Of a stretch of DNA of 64,000 nucleotides, positions 15,947-25,286 are shown piece by piece. Each line of letters begins with the position of its first letter. The stretch's first letter is position 1. The position numbers and the translations under genes are program-made. Below the pieces are notes generated by a model, which saw only the letters and a program-made list of their open reading frames with translations, ran no database searches and had not been told where the DNA came from. The stretch lies in contig NZ_LMFO01000006.1 of assembly GCF_001426865.1 (NCBI RefSeq), forward strand, positions 62,624 through 126,623. The letters run 5' to 3'. The stretch is from Paenibacillus sp. Root52 (GTDB lineage Bacteria; Bacillota; Bacilli; Paenibacillales; Paenibacillaceae).

Positions 15947-18358
15947 TTACTTACCGCCCTTACCCGTATGGAATTTAGGCAGTGGCACTTTCGACCAGTC
16001 TATATCCGAAGCCATATAGAAGGATGGATAGGAAGGCTGATTGTATCCGCTGTTCTGTCCAGCAATACCTACGCGATACATTGGATCATGCATGAGCGTG
16101 TACAGCTTCCGATCCGTCTCTTCGGTGCTGAGATAGATACGGATTGCAGAGCTGTCTGCGGTTCTCACCAGCATCTCTTCTCGCCAATCCCCGAAAATAT
16201 CTGCCACTAAACCAGGTGTACCCTTGGTGTAGTTATTGGTCAACGTTCCTGTTGCGGTTAGCAACGTACCGCGCTTCCAATCTTTAATGGTAGGCGTGAC
16301 ATCGATAGCGCCATCCACGATCTGTGTCGTCATATCTCCAGCCCAGCGAATGTTCATATTCGTACCTGGTGCTGTATCACTTATTTTCTCACCTTGGGCT
16401 GTCCACAATCCCACTGCCCACGTCTCCAGTCCACGGCGTGTTGGATCAACATCTCCAATCATTCCGCGTCCTGTGTCTTTACCAGTGTAACCACCATAGA
16501 TCACTTCGCCAGTCTTCGCATCACGCAGAGAGTATCCATACGGAGCCCATGGCCCACCTTCATGCACCATGAAGATCTCAAGTCCTGGACGATCCGGGTC
16601 AATATCTGCTACATGCAGAGCATCGCCGTGTCCCAATCGTGCTATTGTTCCTGGCGCTGCACTTTCAGCAGGCATGACATCCTTCGAGTTATACAGCACG
16701 CTACCGTCATGATCTATCGTAACAGAGCCGTATACAATCTCTTGTTTGCCATCCCCATCTACATCAGCCACACTGAAATAGTGTGCACCTTGTGTTGTAA
16801 TCTCACCATACGTTGGATCTGTGCCATCTACGCCATGAGGTCCATCATTGAATGGATTTTTCATTGGCGTCCATCCACTATCTACCTTCCACTCACGTTT
16901 GAGCTTCTTGCCATCCCAGTTATAAGCAACCATCGTGGTGCGGGTATAATACCCACGCGCGAAGATCGCGGATGGCTTCTTCCCATCCAGATACGCCACA
17001 CCTGCCAGGAAGCGGTCTACGCGGTTTGCCGGTTCGATGCGGTTCATCGCATAATCTCCCCACATCAGACCATCATCGTGACGTTCCGGTTCATAAGGGA
17101 TCGTTTCCAGCTCTTTGCCTGACTTCCCTTCGAATACCGTTACATACTCAGGTCCATCCACCACGAATCCTTCGAATTTGCGCAGCTCATTGCGGTCACT
17201 GCGGCTCGGTGCATACACATCGATGAAGTAGTCAGCTAGACTCTTCGCATCGGCTTCAGACAGCGGATAGTTATACTTCTTCTCTATACCAAATGCTTCT
17301 TCCAGCGTAGCAGGCCAGTTGCCTTTGACCACTTCTTCGTGCTTGTGCCAGTTCTTGAACATATCTACAACATGGTTGTAGTAGTCCGTTGCACTCATGC
17401 GGTAGTCATCCTCATGGGAGTATCCTGCTTTGCGATCTTCTTTCGGTAACGTAATATATTTCTCGGACGTTACTTTTCCTTTTTTGTTATACTTCACGAT
17501 TTTGGTACCCGGCGCCGTCTTGAACATCAATTCAGCCTTGCCATCCCCATCAAAATCATAAACCAGCATCTGTGTATAATGGGCACCTGAACGGATGTTA
17601 ACCCCGAGGTCGATTCGGTACAACAACTGTCCATCGAGCGTGTAACAATCTACGTAAGTATTACCTGTATAGCCTTTTTGGGATACGTCCTTGGAGTTGG
17701 AAGGATCCCATTTCACAAAGAACTCATACTGCCCGTCCCCGTCTACATCGCCAACGCTCATATCATTAGCCGAATACGTGTACTTTTCTCCAGCAGGAGT
17801 AACCCCATCGGCTGGTTTTTGCAAAGGTAGATCAACATAACCGTTAGCCCAAGGTTTGACCGATGAACTGCGCTTGCTCTCCTTGCCTTTCGCATTAACT
17901 GCGGCAACTTCATAACGAGAGGAAGCTTTGCCCGATTTATCTACATAGTTGGTGCTGTCCTTGACTGTAGCGATTTTCTTCCCGTCCCGGTATACGTTGA
18001 AATTAGTGCCTGTCAGTCCTTGGTCACTGTAACCAGTAGCTTCATCTCCAAGCAAACGCCAACTGAGAAAAACACCTTCCGAAGTCGATGCTGCCACGAG
18101 ACCGCGATCCAAGTATTCCAGTTGAATGTCTTTCACATGCCCGCCTCCCTTACTGGATTGCAGACCTACCTCTGCTGAACCTGCTCCGTTTGCAGCGGCG
18201 GTTGCCCCACCGATTCCGGCCGTTCCTGCAAAGAGCAATGCTACACTAAGTGCAGAAGAGAGCACCTTTGCTGCGAGTGGCATCCCCGTTTTTTTACGAT
18301 TACCATATTGCCGAGAAGCTGCTCTCTGTTGCACCTGCGTTGTTGTTTCTGAGTTCAT
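15947..18358 (-). CDS. Secreted PL11 rhamnogalacturonan lyase
   Basis: The 803-residue enzyme resembles YesW/YesX. It cleaves the rhamnose-galacturonate backbone of pectin by beta-elimination outside the cell. An N-terminal signal sequence (hydrophobic at about residues 28-52, ending GATAAANG) is followed by an FN3-like leader (LEYLDRGLVAA, GTNFNVYRDGKKIA) and a beta-propeller with calcium loops DVDGDG or DFDGDG near residues 200, 270 and 555. Other family blocks include HYTQMLVYDFDGDGKAE, SHEDDYRMSATDYY and GDWREEMLVRT. A cre-like site lies 44 bases before the start. AAGGAGAG precedes the ATG by about 11 bases. It would work with sugar uptake systems such as that at 52-56 kb. Confidence 0.92.
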   Translation of the reverse strand: MNSETTTQVQQRAASRQYGNRKKTGMPLAAKVLSSALSVALLFAGTAGIGGATAAANGAGSAEVGLQSSKGGGHVKDIQLEYLDRGLVAASTSEGVFLSWRLLGDEATGYSDQGLTGTNFNVYRDGKKIATVKDSTNYVDKSGKASSRYEVAAVNAKGKESKRSSSVKPWANGYVDLPLQKPADGVTPAGEKYTYSANDMSVGDVDGDGQYEFFVKWDPSNSKDVSQKGYTGNTYVDCYTLDGQLLYRIDLGVNIRSGAHYTQMLVYDFDGDGKAELMFKTAPGTKIVKYNKKGKVTSEKYITLPKEDRKAGYSHEDDYRMSATDYYNHVVDMFKNWHKHEEVVKGNWPATLEEAFGIEKKYNYPLSEADAKSLADYFIDVYAPSRSDRNELRKFEGFVVDGPEYVTVFEGKSGKELETIPYEPERHDDGLMWGDYAMNRIEPANRVDRFLAGVAYLDGKKPSAIFARGYYTRTTMVAYNWDGKKLKREWKVDSGWTPMKNPFNDGPHGVDGTDPTYGEITTQGAHYFSVADVDGDGKQEIVYGSVTIDHDGSVLYNSKDVMPAESAAPGTIARLGHGDALHVADIDPDRPGLEIFMVHEGGPWAPYGYSLRDAKTGEVIYGGYTGKDTGRGMIGDVDPTRRGLETWAVGLWTAQGEKISDTAPGTNMNIRWAGDMTTQIVDGAIDVTPTIKDWKRGTLLTATGTLTNNYTKGTPGLVADIFGDWREEMLVRTADSSAIRIYLSTEETDRKLYTLMHDPMYRVGIAGQNSGYNQPSYPSFYMASDIDWSKVPLPKFHTGKGGK

Positions 18359-18401
18359 CTACCTTCACTCTCCTTAAGACAGAATAGTGACGCCAAAGAA
18401 A

Positions 18402-18415
18402 TGATTGCGCTTACA
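18402..18415 (-). promoter_or_regulatory. cre site candidate before the PL11 gene
   Basis: TGTAAGCGCAATCA on the minus strand matches the CcpA consensus TGWAANCGNTNWCA at all but one position. It lies between a TATAAT (18518-18513) and the PL11 start, where CcpA would act as a roadblock in the presence of preferred sugars. Confidence 0.6.
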
Positions 18416-18626
18416 ATAAATCGGATCAACCTAGCCCTTATCTGACTTAATTCAGTACTGTCCCCCTTCGATCTCATCAGTCAGGAGCAGTAAGATCCTG
18501 CCATCGGGTACTATTATAGACATCCTCCCGTTTCCACCATAGGTAATTATCCGTTGAAAATGATCAATATTCAGTGTTTGTTACCAATGAGTTGGACATA
18601 TGTATTGACCGTTCCAATATGACATA

Positions 18627-18666
18627 GAGAAAACCGCAATCCTCCAACATTCGGAGAATTGCGGTT
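18627..18666 (-). terminator. Terminator downstream of the GH6 gene
   Basis: AACCGCAAT and ATTGCGGTT (18632-18640 / 18658-18666), extended by CTCC/GGAG, form a strong stem. On the minus strand TTTTCTC follows. It lies about 70 bases past the GH6 stop. Confidence 0.7.
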
Positions 18667-18732
18667 ACTCTGATTAAGACAGCTGTTCCAGTGCGTGTTC
18701 ATAACGATGGATTTTCTTTTTTCAACAATCTC

Positions 18733-21180
18733 TTAAGGCTCGATTCCCCATACCAGGTTTCCACCTTGATAGAGCGTTACCTTGCTCCAGTCCTGATACG
18801 ATGTTTTGGTTGGATCAAAGGAATAATCGTTAGACTCGTCAAAGCTCGACCAATCCGTCTTATACATCCGAAGTTGAATCTCTCCGGATTGTCCGCCAGG
18901 CTGGATGCTTCCAGCTCCTGATGTGAAGCTGAGCTCCACATAGGAATCCGTGAAGGTGCGTTGAATGTTGGATGCACCGATCTGTGCCCAGTCAATCGCG
19001 GAATCCATCGCGGCTGTGCCCTCTTTTGAGAAGTAATAACGGATCTTCAGATCGCTCAAGTCCACAGCGGTTGTACCCACATTTTTGATATTAAAATATG
19101 GCTTGATCTGACTGTCTGTTGCATTCGTATCCCCTGCACGATATTGCAATACGAGATCACTCGTTGGCACAACTACACTCTGAGGTGTAGCGGAAGCCGC
19201 AGCAGAGTTAACACTTTCACCTGCTGTATTCACAGCCGTTACCACATAATGATAGGTTGTCCCATTTGTCAGCCCTGTGTTCGCGAATGAAGTTCCGCTC
19301 ACATTGGCTGCAATGGTGGTGAATGGACCTGCTGCACTTGTTGCGCGTTTCACATTGTAGCTTGTCGCTCCTGCCGATGCCGTCCACGTCAGGTTAACTT
19401 GTGCGTTGCCTGCCGTTGCGGTTAATGCTGTCGGCGCTGCAGGCGTTGTCACACCCGCTACCGGAGTAGCTGTAGCTGTCGTAGAATTAACACTTTCACC
19501 TACAGCATTCTTGGCGGTCACAACATAATAATACGTTGTACCGTTAATCAGTCCAGTATTGTTGAATGACGTTCCACTTACATTTGCTGCAATGGTAGTG
19601 AACGGTCCAGAAGCACTTAACGCACGCTTCACACTATAACTCGTTGCACCAGCAGAAGCTGTCCAAGTCAATGACACCTGAGCATTACCCGCAGAAGCAG
19701 TCAATGCGGATGGCGCTGCCGGAGCTGTGTCGCCACCTCCTGGAGGGTTGCCCCCGCCATTACTTGCAGGCAGAACAGGGAATGAATTTTTTACCAAAGT
19801 TACGAATTGATCATGGAACCAGTGACCGGAGACTGGAGCGTTAGGTAATGCACCTGTTAATACGCCATCCCGCGTGATGAAGGTAGGATCACACATCCGG
19901 TCGAAGCCTTTGCCTTCATTATTCGGAATTTCGGAACTGGAGCCATCCGATTCACCTGGAGGTTTCACCCATACATAGGCATCCAGATGTGCCGGACCTG
20001 GAGCAGCTTTAGGTGCTTCCCCTATGCCTGCGCCACTGTTATTACACCAATTGCCTCGGTGATCACGACGATCGATCCGTCCAGAATTCACGTAGTCGTT
20101 GATGTTACTGCCTGTAGCCGATGTTGGACGGTTCACCCCGCCCCATCCGTTACGGCTGGTATCAATGAGGAAGCCTGTGCTGGTCGGCCATCCCGCTTGA
20201 ACGAATCCAGAATAGAGCGCTGCAGTGAAATCCGTCTCATCAAAGTACGGGTTCCATTCATAGAAACTGGAGGATCGAATCGGTTGTCCACCAATGTTCA
20301 GATCCGGATTAGGCAGATTTGGTTCATGCAGAGGAGTCGTATTAGCTGTATTCGTGATGAAACCATCAGCACTTTGCAGACCTGCTGCTGTATCTTGTAC
20401 TACACTAGTGTAAAGAGCGATGGCAGGTGCACGATTGGTATCCCACCCAAGCCAGCCGGAGTGTCCGATATCCAGATAATTGTATACGTTTGGAACGGCA
20501 TGCAGCTTGTCCAGCGCATATTTGATGCCATCTTCATAGATACCTGTTGAGCTCGCTTGAGCACAGGCTGGTGTACTCAGGTTCGTTACAAGGTTCGGCA
20601 GACTATCCGGTTCAATGATCGCAACAATACGAATATCCTGATATTTCGGATCTGCGAAAATATCTGCAATAACATCAATGTAATCCGTCTTATATGTCTG
20701 TAGTGCAGCCTGTGTTAGGGGAAGTTCTCCGTTAGATGCAAGGGCATGACAATCCCGACCTGGTAGGTTATAGATAACAAAAGATGCCGTTATAGGTACG
20801 CCAGGTTGCTTCTGAGCGAGGACTGCATCCAGATGCTGCTCGATGCTTTTGCGTCCCGCATTATCCGTACCGCCATAGATGGCAGCAATGCGGTCGATCC
20901 AGACAGCCGTTGGATATGATTTGACAGTTTCCATCTTCGCTTTTAGCGATGTATCATTGGTGAGGGCAATGGACGTATCCACGAGAGCGGAATAATCCTG
21001 ATTCAGATAAGCCGTCGCTCCAACAAACGGGTTGTCCACACGTGCCTCTGCCGCCTGAGCTATACCCGAAGACATCCCAGGGAATATGCCCGCCGCAAGC
21101 AACGTAGCTGCCAGCATTTGTTTTACACCTTTGCGCAGCGCGTTCTTACCTCTCGATTTAGCTTTCAATTTAGTCTTCAT
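18733..21180 (-). CDS. Secreted GH6 cellulase, GH6-FN3-FN3-CBM3
   Basis: This 815-residue extracellular cellobiohydrolase or endoglucanase has a signal peptide (to about residue 43, GIAQAAEA) and a GH6 domain with the family landmarks YNLPGRDC, IIEPDSLPN (the catalytic-acid loop) and VWVKPPGESDG. A Gly/Pro linker follows near residue 475. Two FN3 domains lie at about 486-570 and 580-666, and a family-3 cellulose-binding domain (VLQYRAGDTNATDSQIKPY onward) at about 675-815. The FN3 domains are nearly identical even at DNA level, pointing to recent duplication. The long leader holds repeat copy B, 27 bases upstream. Exo- or endo-action cannot be decided here; the domain order resembles bacterial exoglucanases. 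Confidence 0.93.
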   Translation of the reverse strand: MKTKLKAKSRGKNALRKGVKQMLAATLLAAGIFPGMSSGIAQAAEARVDNPFVGATAYLNQDYSALVDTSIALTNDTSLKAKMETVKSYPTAVWIDRIAAIYGGTDNAGRKSIEQHLDAVLAQKQPGVPITASFVIYNLPGRDCHALASNGELPLTQAALQTYKTDYIDVIADIFADPKYQDIRIVAIIEPDSLPNLVTNLSTPACAQASSTGIYEDGIKYALDKLHAVPNVYNYLDIGHSGWLGWDTNRAPAIALYTSVVQDTAAGLQSADGFITNTANTTPLHEPNLPNPDLNIGGQPIRSSSFYEWNPYFDETDFTAALYSGFVQAGWPTSTGFLIDTSRNGWGGVNRPTSATGSNINDYVNSGRIDRRDHRGNWCNNSGAGIGEAPKAAPGPAHLDAYVWVKPPGESDGSSSEIPNNEGKGFDRMCDPTFITRDGVLTGALPNAPVSGHWFHDQFVTLVKNSFPVLPASNGGGNPPGGGDTAPAAPSALTASAGNAQVSLTWTASAGATSYSVKRALSASGPFTTIAANVSGTSFNNTGLINGTTYYYVVTAKNAVGESVNSTTATATPVAGVTTPAAPTALTATAGNAQVNLTWTASAGATSYNVKRATSAAGPFTTIAANVSGTSFANTGLTNGTTYHYVVTAVNTAGESVNSAAASATPQSVVVPTSDLVLQYRAGDTNATDSQIKPYFNIKNVGTTAVDLSDLKIRYYFSKEGTAAMDSAIDWAQIGASNIQRTFTDSYVELSFTSGAGSIQPGGQSGEIQLRMYKTDWSSFDESNDYSFDPTKTSYQDWSKVTLYQGGNLVWGIEP
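19180..19728 (-). repeat. Tandem FN3 duplication inside the GH6 gene
   Basis: Two units of about 260 bases (roughly 19470-19728 and 19180-19442) encode FN3 domains sharing stretches such as LTWTASAGATSY and GPFTTIAANVSGTSF. Long identical DNA runs suggest recent duplication or ongoing gene conversion. Confidence 0.8.
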
Positions 21181-21207
21181 AGTTCCACCTTTCCTTTAGT
21201 TAGATTT

Positions 21208-21386
21208 GTTCAACTAAAGAAGTTTTACACTGACCATTTCGATGACAGAATAACCTTCCGATCGCTGTTATCCCCAGATTTTTTGATTCCCTTTTCTAAA
21301 GGGAAAATCCGGTGATAAAGGCGACCACTTCGCTTCTTCACGTTATTTCTGTCCTCTCCATTAGCGTGTAAAAAATTTAGTTGAAC
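21208..21386 (-). repeat. Palindromic intergenic repeat, family 1, copy B
   Basis: This copy is 179 bases long with terminal arms GTTCAACTAAA (21208-21218) and its complement TTTAGTTGAAC (21376-21386). The arms continue imperfectly inward (TTTTACAC ... GATGACAGAATAAC against GTTATTTCTGTCCTC ... GTGTAAAA). An inner stem pairs GATTCCCTTTT with AAAGGGAAAATC. It occupies most of the GH6 5' leader. Confidence 0.88.
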
Positions 21387-21725
21387 CTGTTCAAATTTGG
21401 TTTATACTCATTTTCTGATCCTCTGTGTTAGCATGATGCATAGCACGTAGAGAACATTCGGATGAGCTGAAATAACACCTCCATGCGGGATTCATTCATG
21501 TTGAAGAACAACCAAGACAATAGCCAAGGAACGAAGAGCATACCAAAAACAGAACCATAAACAATCGAGTTTGTCGTAGGTCGGAATGACTGGAATTGTG
21601 GGTAACTAAGGATGTGTGGGGTCGAACCATGTGGTAATCATGTGGGTGATGTTGATTGTGTGTATAGACGTAACGAAGATGAAATGGTGTGACGAACAGA
21701 CGAACGAACGTGCCTACTTCATTTT

Positions 21726-21739
21726 AGTAAGCGCTTACT
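21726..21739. promoter_or_regulatory. Perfect 14-bp palindrome, LacI/CcpA-type operator candidate
   Basis: AGTAAGCGCTTACT is a perfect palindrome with the central CG step of LacI-family operators. It differs from the cre consensus only at the two end bases. It lies about 545 bases upstream of GH6, just past the short unit at 21761-21842. Confidence 0.5.
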
Positions 21740-21760
21740 TATTAAGGTTATAAAAAAGGC

Positions 21761-21793
21761 TCATCGCCTGCAAACCTCAACCTCCCATCGCAT
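21761..21793 (-). CDS. Ten-codon ORF with strong promoter and RBS
   Basis: The frame reads MRWEVEVCRR and stops. GGAGGTGAAC lies directly before the ATG at ideal distance, and a near-consensus promoter lies 21 bases further up. A small hairpin (AGGC/GCCT) overlaps the stop and is followed by TTTTTT, so the unit would yield an RNA of about 60 bases. It could be a leader peptide, a relic of a holin-like type I toxin gene, or a small regulatory RNA. I cannot choose between these. Confidence 0.4.
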   Translation of the reverse strand: MRWEVEVCRR

Positions 21794-21813
21794 GTTCACC
21801 TCCTTATAGATCG

Positions 21814-21842
21814 ATTATACGACATGTAAATATTACTGTAAA
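21814..21842 (-). promoter_or_regulatory. Near-consensus sigma-A promoter
   Basis: On the minus strand TTTACA (21842-21837) and TATAAT (21819-21814) are separated by exactly 17 bases. It drives the short unit at 21761-21793 and could also feed into the GH6 leader. Confidence 0.7.
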
Positions 21843-21996
21843 TTGAATTAACTAAAATTATTTATATTTTTTTCCATAAATTTGGCAGGAATTCGAGAAT
21901 CCCTTTCCCAGAGCCCATAAAAGGCTCATCATAGCCTATTTTGCCACAATGAACCTCTCATTAGAACACTCCTCTGTCTAATAGCAAGCAACCTTC

Positions 21997-23073
21997 CTAA
22001 GGGATGACTACAACATCTCCCGGTTTTAGACCGCTGAGCACCTCTGTTTTGTCACCTGACTCCATCCCGGCTTTAATCGTCAGTGGCTCGGTCTGTCCAT
22101 TTCCTTTGTCGAGTAACACATAAGGCTCCGTCTGATCACGCATAACGGCTATGCTGGATACAACCGTGGCTTTGTCTTTGCGCGTTGTCTCAATATCCCC
22201 CTCAAGACTTACCCCTCCAAACATTTTTGCGTCTGGCTTCAGGTCAATCACCACATCGAATTGGGAAGCTTGTTTCAGATCTGTATCCGTACTCTTGCGT
22301 GCAAATTTGGACACTTTGCTTACCTTACCCGTAAATTCGAGATCTTTCTGTGCGGTCATTCGTACCTGAACGGGCATACCTACCTTGAGCCTGAACATCT
22401 CTTCTTCTCCAACGATCGTCATAAATTTCAGCTTGCTCGTGTTCGTAATGGACCCGATCACTTGACCCTCTGTCACTGCACGCGTTTTGCTGTCCTCGTC
22501 ATTCATCTGGAATATCCCAGACGCGGGAGCATAGACAACGGCTTTACTCATCACATCTTTCTTCTTCTGTATCTCCTGCTCCTTGAGAACTAATGCTTTT
22601 TGACTCAACTCACTTGTCAGGCGTTTGCCCTCCCGTTCAACAAAAGCCTTCTTGCGTTCTTCCTCGGTTACACCAAGCGTTTCCGTCATCCCCGCTTGCT
22701 CAACGCTAACCTGATTGATTTCATAATCTAGCCGAGCTTTCTCCAGATCGCTTTCCAGTTGCTGAACTTCTGTTTGTTGCGCTGTAGTATCTAACGTGAA
22801 CAGAATATCTCCCTTCTTGACCTGATCTCCATTTTTCACATGCCATTGTTTAATGCTTGAAGCATACGGAGCGAATACATCTGTCTGATCGGTGTACACC
22901 GATTTTCCCTTCACCTGGATGGTCTGCGTCATCGTTTCCTGTGTCACGTCAAATGTAATTGGCGGTGGAATCTCTACCGGCAACTCCGGCTTAGGCTTGT
23001 ACTTCTCATATAACCAGTAGCCAACGCCTGCTAATAGTACGATTGTGATGATGATTTTAATCCATTTCTTCAT
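21997..23073 (-). CDS. HlyD/MacA-type efflux adaptor
   Basis: The 358-residue product has one N-terminal membrane anchor (residues 5-22), a split lipoyl-like domain (VFAPYASSIKQWHVKNGDQVKKGDILFTLD), a coiled hairpin rich in Glu and Lys at about residues 93-170, a second half-lipoyl segment (VVYAPASGIFQ), and beta-barrel and membrane-proximal domains ending GLKPGDVVVIP. This is the adaptor of a MacAB-like ABC exporter, here working from the outer face of a single-membrane cell. It is last in the run ATPase - permease - adaptor. Confidence 0.9.
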   Translation of the reverse strand: MKKWIKIIITIVLLAGVGYWLYEKYKPKPELPVEIPPPITFDVTQETMTQTIQVKGKSVYTDQTDVFAPYASSIKQWHVKNGDQVKKGDILFTLDTTAQQTEVQQLESDLEKARLDYEINQVSVEQAGMTETLGVTEEERKKAFVEREGKRLTSELSQKALVLKEQEIQKKKDVMSKAVVYAPASGIFQMNDEDSKTRAVTEGQVIGSITNTSKLKFMTIVGEEEMFRLKVGMPVQVRMTAQKDLEFTGKVSKVSKFARKSTDTDLKQASQFDVVIDLKPDAKMFGGVSLEGDIETTRKDKATVVSSIAVMRDQTEPYVLLDKGNGQTEPLTIKAGMESGDKTEVLSGLKPGDVVVIP

Positions 23074-23136
23074 GTGCCCATATTCCCTTTCGCTGATAAA
23101 GTTTGGGGAGTTCTCTCTCCTTATACAAGCTGTGTA

Positions 23137-24504
23137 TTACATCGATTTGATAACGTTCAGTGCATTGGTGCGGGATGCACTAATGGCTGGATAGATACCG
23201 GAAACAACCCCAACCAGCACAGCAAAAACGATGCCTAGCGGCAGAGCAGACTGCTCGATAATGACCGTCATTGGCCCGTTCTGTTGATCTGCCATCTGGC
23301 TTGCCAACAGACTATTCACTCCATCCAGGGCAGCAAAGGCAATACCGACACCAGCAACACCGCCCATCAGTCCAAGCATCGCTGCTTCAGTAATAAACAT
23401 CTGGCGAATCTGCCATAGATTCGCACCGAGCACCTTCATGACACCGATCTGTTTGCGCCGCTGATGCGTAGACATGATCATGGCTACAATAATGGATAGG
23501 GAAGCCAACAGCATAATAAATCCACCAATGCCCATAGCAGCCTTTTGATACATCGCTAACTGACTCGACATCGCTTCCTCTTGAAACAGATTACTCTGTG
23601 TATTTAATGTCAGTTTTTTGATCTGTTCCTCAACCTGAGAGACATAGCGTTTATTCTCTACCTTGACTAGAGCTGAGTTAAGACGCTTTGCAGCCGAAAG
23701 ATCTGTCTGTTGTATGCCTAGCTCATCCTGCAATGCACGAACTGTATCCAGTGGCAAATATACTTTTTTATCATTTTGGGCAGTAAAATCATCCATATTA
23801 GAAGGCTTCGTCAATTCTCCAGATACAGTCACAGAGCCGCTCAGTTTGGTTTTGCCTGGATTCGTATAGTCTTCATAGCGAAACTGAACTCGCTGCTGTA
23901 CCAGTTGATCTTGCTTAGATGACATCTCCATATACTGCTGCAAGAGATCGTTATTGTATGGATCGGCATTCAATTGTTCGATTAACTTCTGAGTTACCTT
24001 GGGATCAACCAGTCCAAACGCAGCCCCATAACTCGTCACCGCAATTCGTCCATCCTCCGCCCCGCGTCCTTGCGAATAGCTGTATCCGAATCCTCCCAGT
24101 GCTTCAAGCTCCGTTCCAATGACCTCAACATAAGTGCTGCGTCCGTCTGGCAGAACCATTTCTAATGTGTCCAGCTTCAACATCGGTGCAACAGCAACCA
24201 CATGGGGAAGTCTTTGAATAATCTCAATCTTCTCTAAGGTCAGAGCTCCCCGTTCAAAATTGGACTTCTGCCCTCCACTACCGCTACCGGTACGAATACC
24301 TTCATTAGGAGAAATCGTAATCTCATCCATCTTATAATTGGCATTTAACGTTTGCTCGCTAAAGGTCTGTACCGATTGCCCTACACTAAGGGCGATAATC
24401 ATTGCCGCCGAGCCAATGGACAATCCGATCATGCAGAGCAGCGTTACCATTTTCCTACGAATGATCTGTCCCCAGGCCATACGTAATACATCCAGTAATC
24501 TCAC
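23137..24504 (-). CDS. MacB-like ABC transporter permease (FtsX fold)
   Basis: The 455-residue product has one N-terminal membrane segment, a large extracytoplasmic domain (about residues 45-320) and three C-terminal segments with the FtsX-type block (QRRKQIGVMKVLGANLWQI) and a final YPAISASRTNALNVI. These are the marks of MacB/LolC-type mechanotransmission permeases. The start is GTG 24504, set by AGAGGAG five bases upstream. It pairs with the ATPase gene just upstream and the adaptor gene just downstream. Confidence 0.9.
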   Translation of the reverse strand: MRLLDVLRMAWGQIIRRKMVTLLCMIGLSIGSAAMIIALSVGQSVQTFSEQTLNANYKMDEITISPNEGIRTGSGSGGQKSNFERGALTLEKIEIIQRLPHVVAVAPMLKLDTLEMVLPDGRSTYVEVIGTELEALGGFGYSYSQGRGAEDGRIAVTSYGAAFGLVDPKVTQKLIEQLNADPYNNDLLQQYMEMSSKQDQLVQQRVQFRYEDYTNPGKTKLSGSVTVSGELTKPSNMDDFTAQNDKKVYLPLDTVRALQDELGIQQTDLSAAKRLNSALVKVENKRYVSQVEEQIKKLTLNTQSNLFQEEAMSSQLAMYQKAAMGIGGFIMLLASLSIIVAMIMSTHQRRKQIGVMKVLGANLWQIRQMFITEAAMLGLMGGVAGVGIAFAALDGVNSLLASQMADQQNGPMTVIIEQSALPLGIVFAVLVGVVSGIYPAISASRTNALNVIKSM

Positions 24505-24530
24505 AATTTCTCTCCTCTACCTCAAGCTTC

Positions 24531-25205
24531 TCATGCCGTCTCTTCAACCAACACACCCTTATGTAGCGTAAGTACAACCTGCATCTGCTCAGCCACCTCT
24601 GCCTCATGCGTCACAATGACAAAGGTCGTGTTCATCTCCCGATTAAGCTTCTGCAAAATCGCAATAATCTCTTCCTCCGTCTCCGTATCCAAATTCCCTG
24701 TAGGCTCATCCGCGAAAATAACCGACGGCTCAGTAATGAGGGAGCGTGCAATACTGACCCGTTGTTGTTGACCACCAGATAATTGGGAAGGGAACAGATT
24801 AACTTTCTCACCTAAACCCACCTGCTCCAGCAACTGTAGCGCCTTTACCTTACGCTTTGAGGGACTCACGCCCATAAACACCAGCGGCAGCTCCACATTT
24901 TCCCGAATCGTAAGATTGGACAACAGCTCATACGATTGAAAAATAAAACCGATATGACTGCGTCGGAACTCCGCCAGACGATTCTCGCCGAAGCGAACAA
25001 TATCCTGATCAGCGATGAGAATTTTGCCTTGATCTGGCTTCATCAGCCCAGCCATTAGATTAAGTAGGGTGGACTTTCCTGAACCTGAGCTGCCCAGCAG
25101 AGCAACCATCTTGCCTTTCCCAATCGTCAGATTAATATCTTGAAGCACCGGCACGCTTCCCTGTGCGTTGCGGAACGAGTGGGATAAATGTTCAACTCGT
25201 AACAT
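24531..25205 (-). CDS. MacB/LolD-like ABC transporter ATPase
   Basis: The 224-residue product has Walker A GSSGSGKST near residue 38, signature LSGGQQQR near 138 and Walker B VIFADEPTGNLD near 160, the last typical of the MacB/LolD/FtsE group. I start at ATG 25205, about 10 bases after AAGGAAG; a TTG at 25226 overlaps the site. It is first of three genes with the permease and adaptor, and repeat copy C lies 81 bases upstream. The substrate may be a peptide or antibiotic. Confidence 0.9.
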   Translation of the reverse strand: MLRVEHLSHSFRNAQGSVPVLQDINLTIGKGKMVALLGSSGSGKSTLLNLMAGLMKPDQGKILIADQDIVRFGENRLAEFRRSHIGFIFQSYELLSNLTIRENVELPLVFMGVSPSKRKVKALQLLEQVGLGEKVNLFPSQLSGGQQQRVSIARSLITEPSVIFADEPTGNLDTETEEEIIAILQKLNREMNTTFVIVTHEAEVAEQMQVVLTLHKGVLVEETA

Positions 25206-25286
25206 TCCTTCTTGTCTTCCTTTCAAGCTGCTGATTATGTATGACTATAGTACATGTTCAAAAAGTCGGTTTTCAGTACCGTATAC

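Noticed and set aside
16394-17122. 242-codon plus-strand frame antisense to the PL11 gene
   Set aside because: The PL11 frame has full family motifs and calcium loops; the opposite frame has no binding site and an odd composition rich in Cys, His and Ile.
19987-20550. 187-codon frame antisense to GH6
   Set aside because: It is a shadow of the GH6 catalytic domain without start signals.
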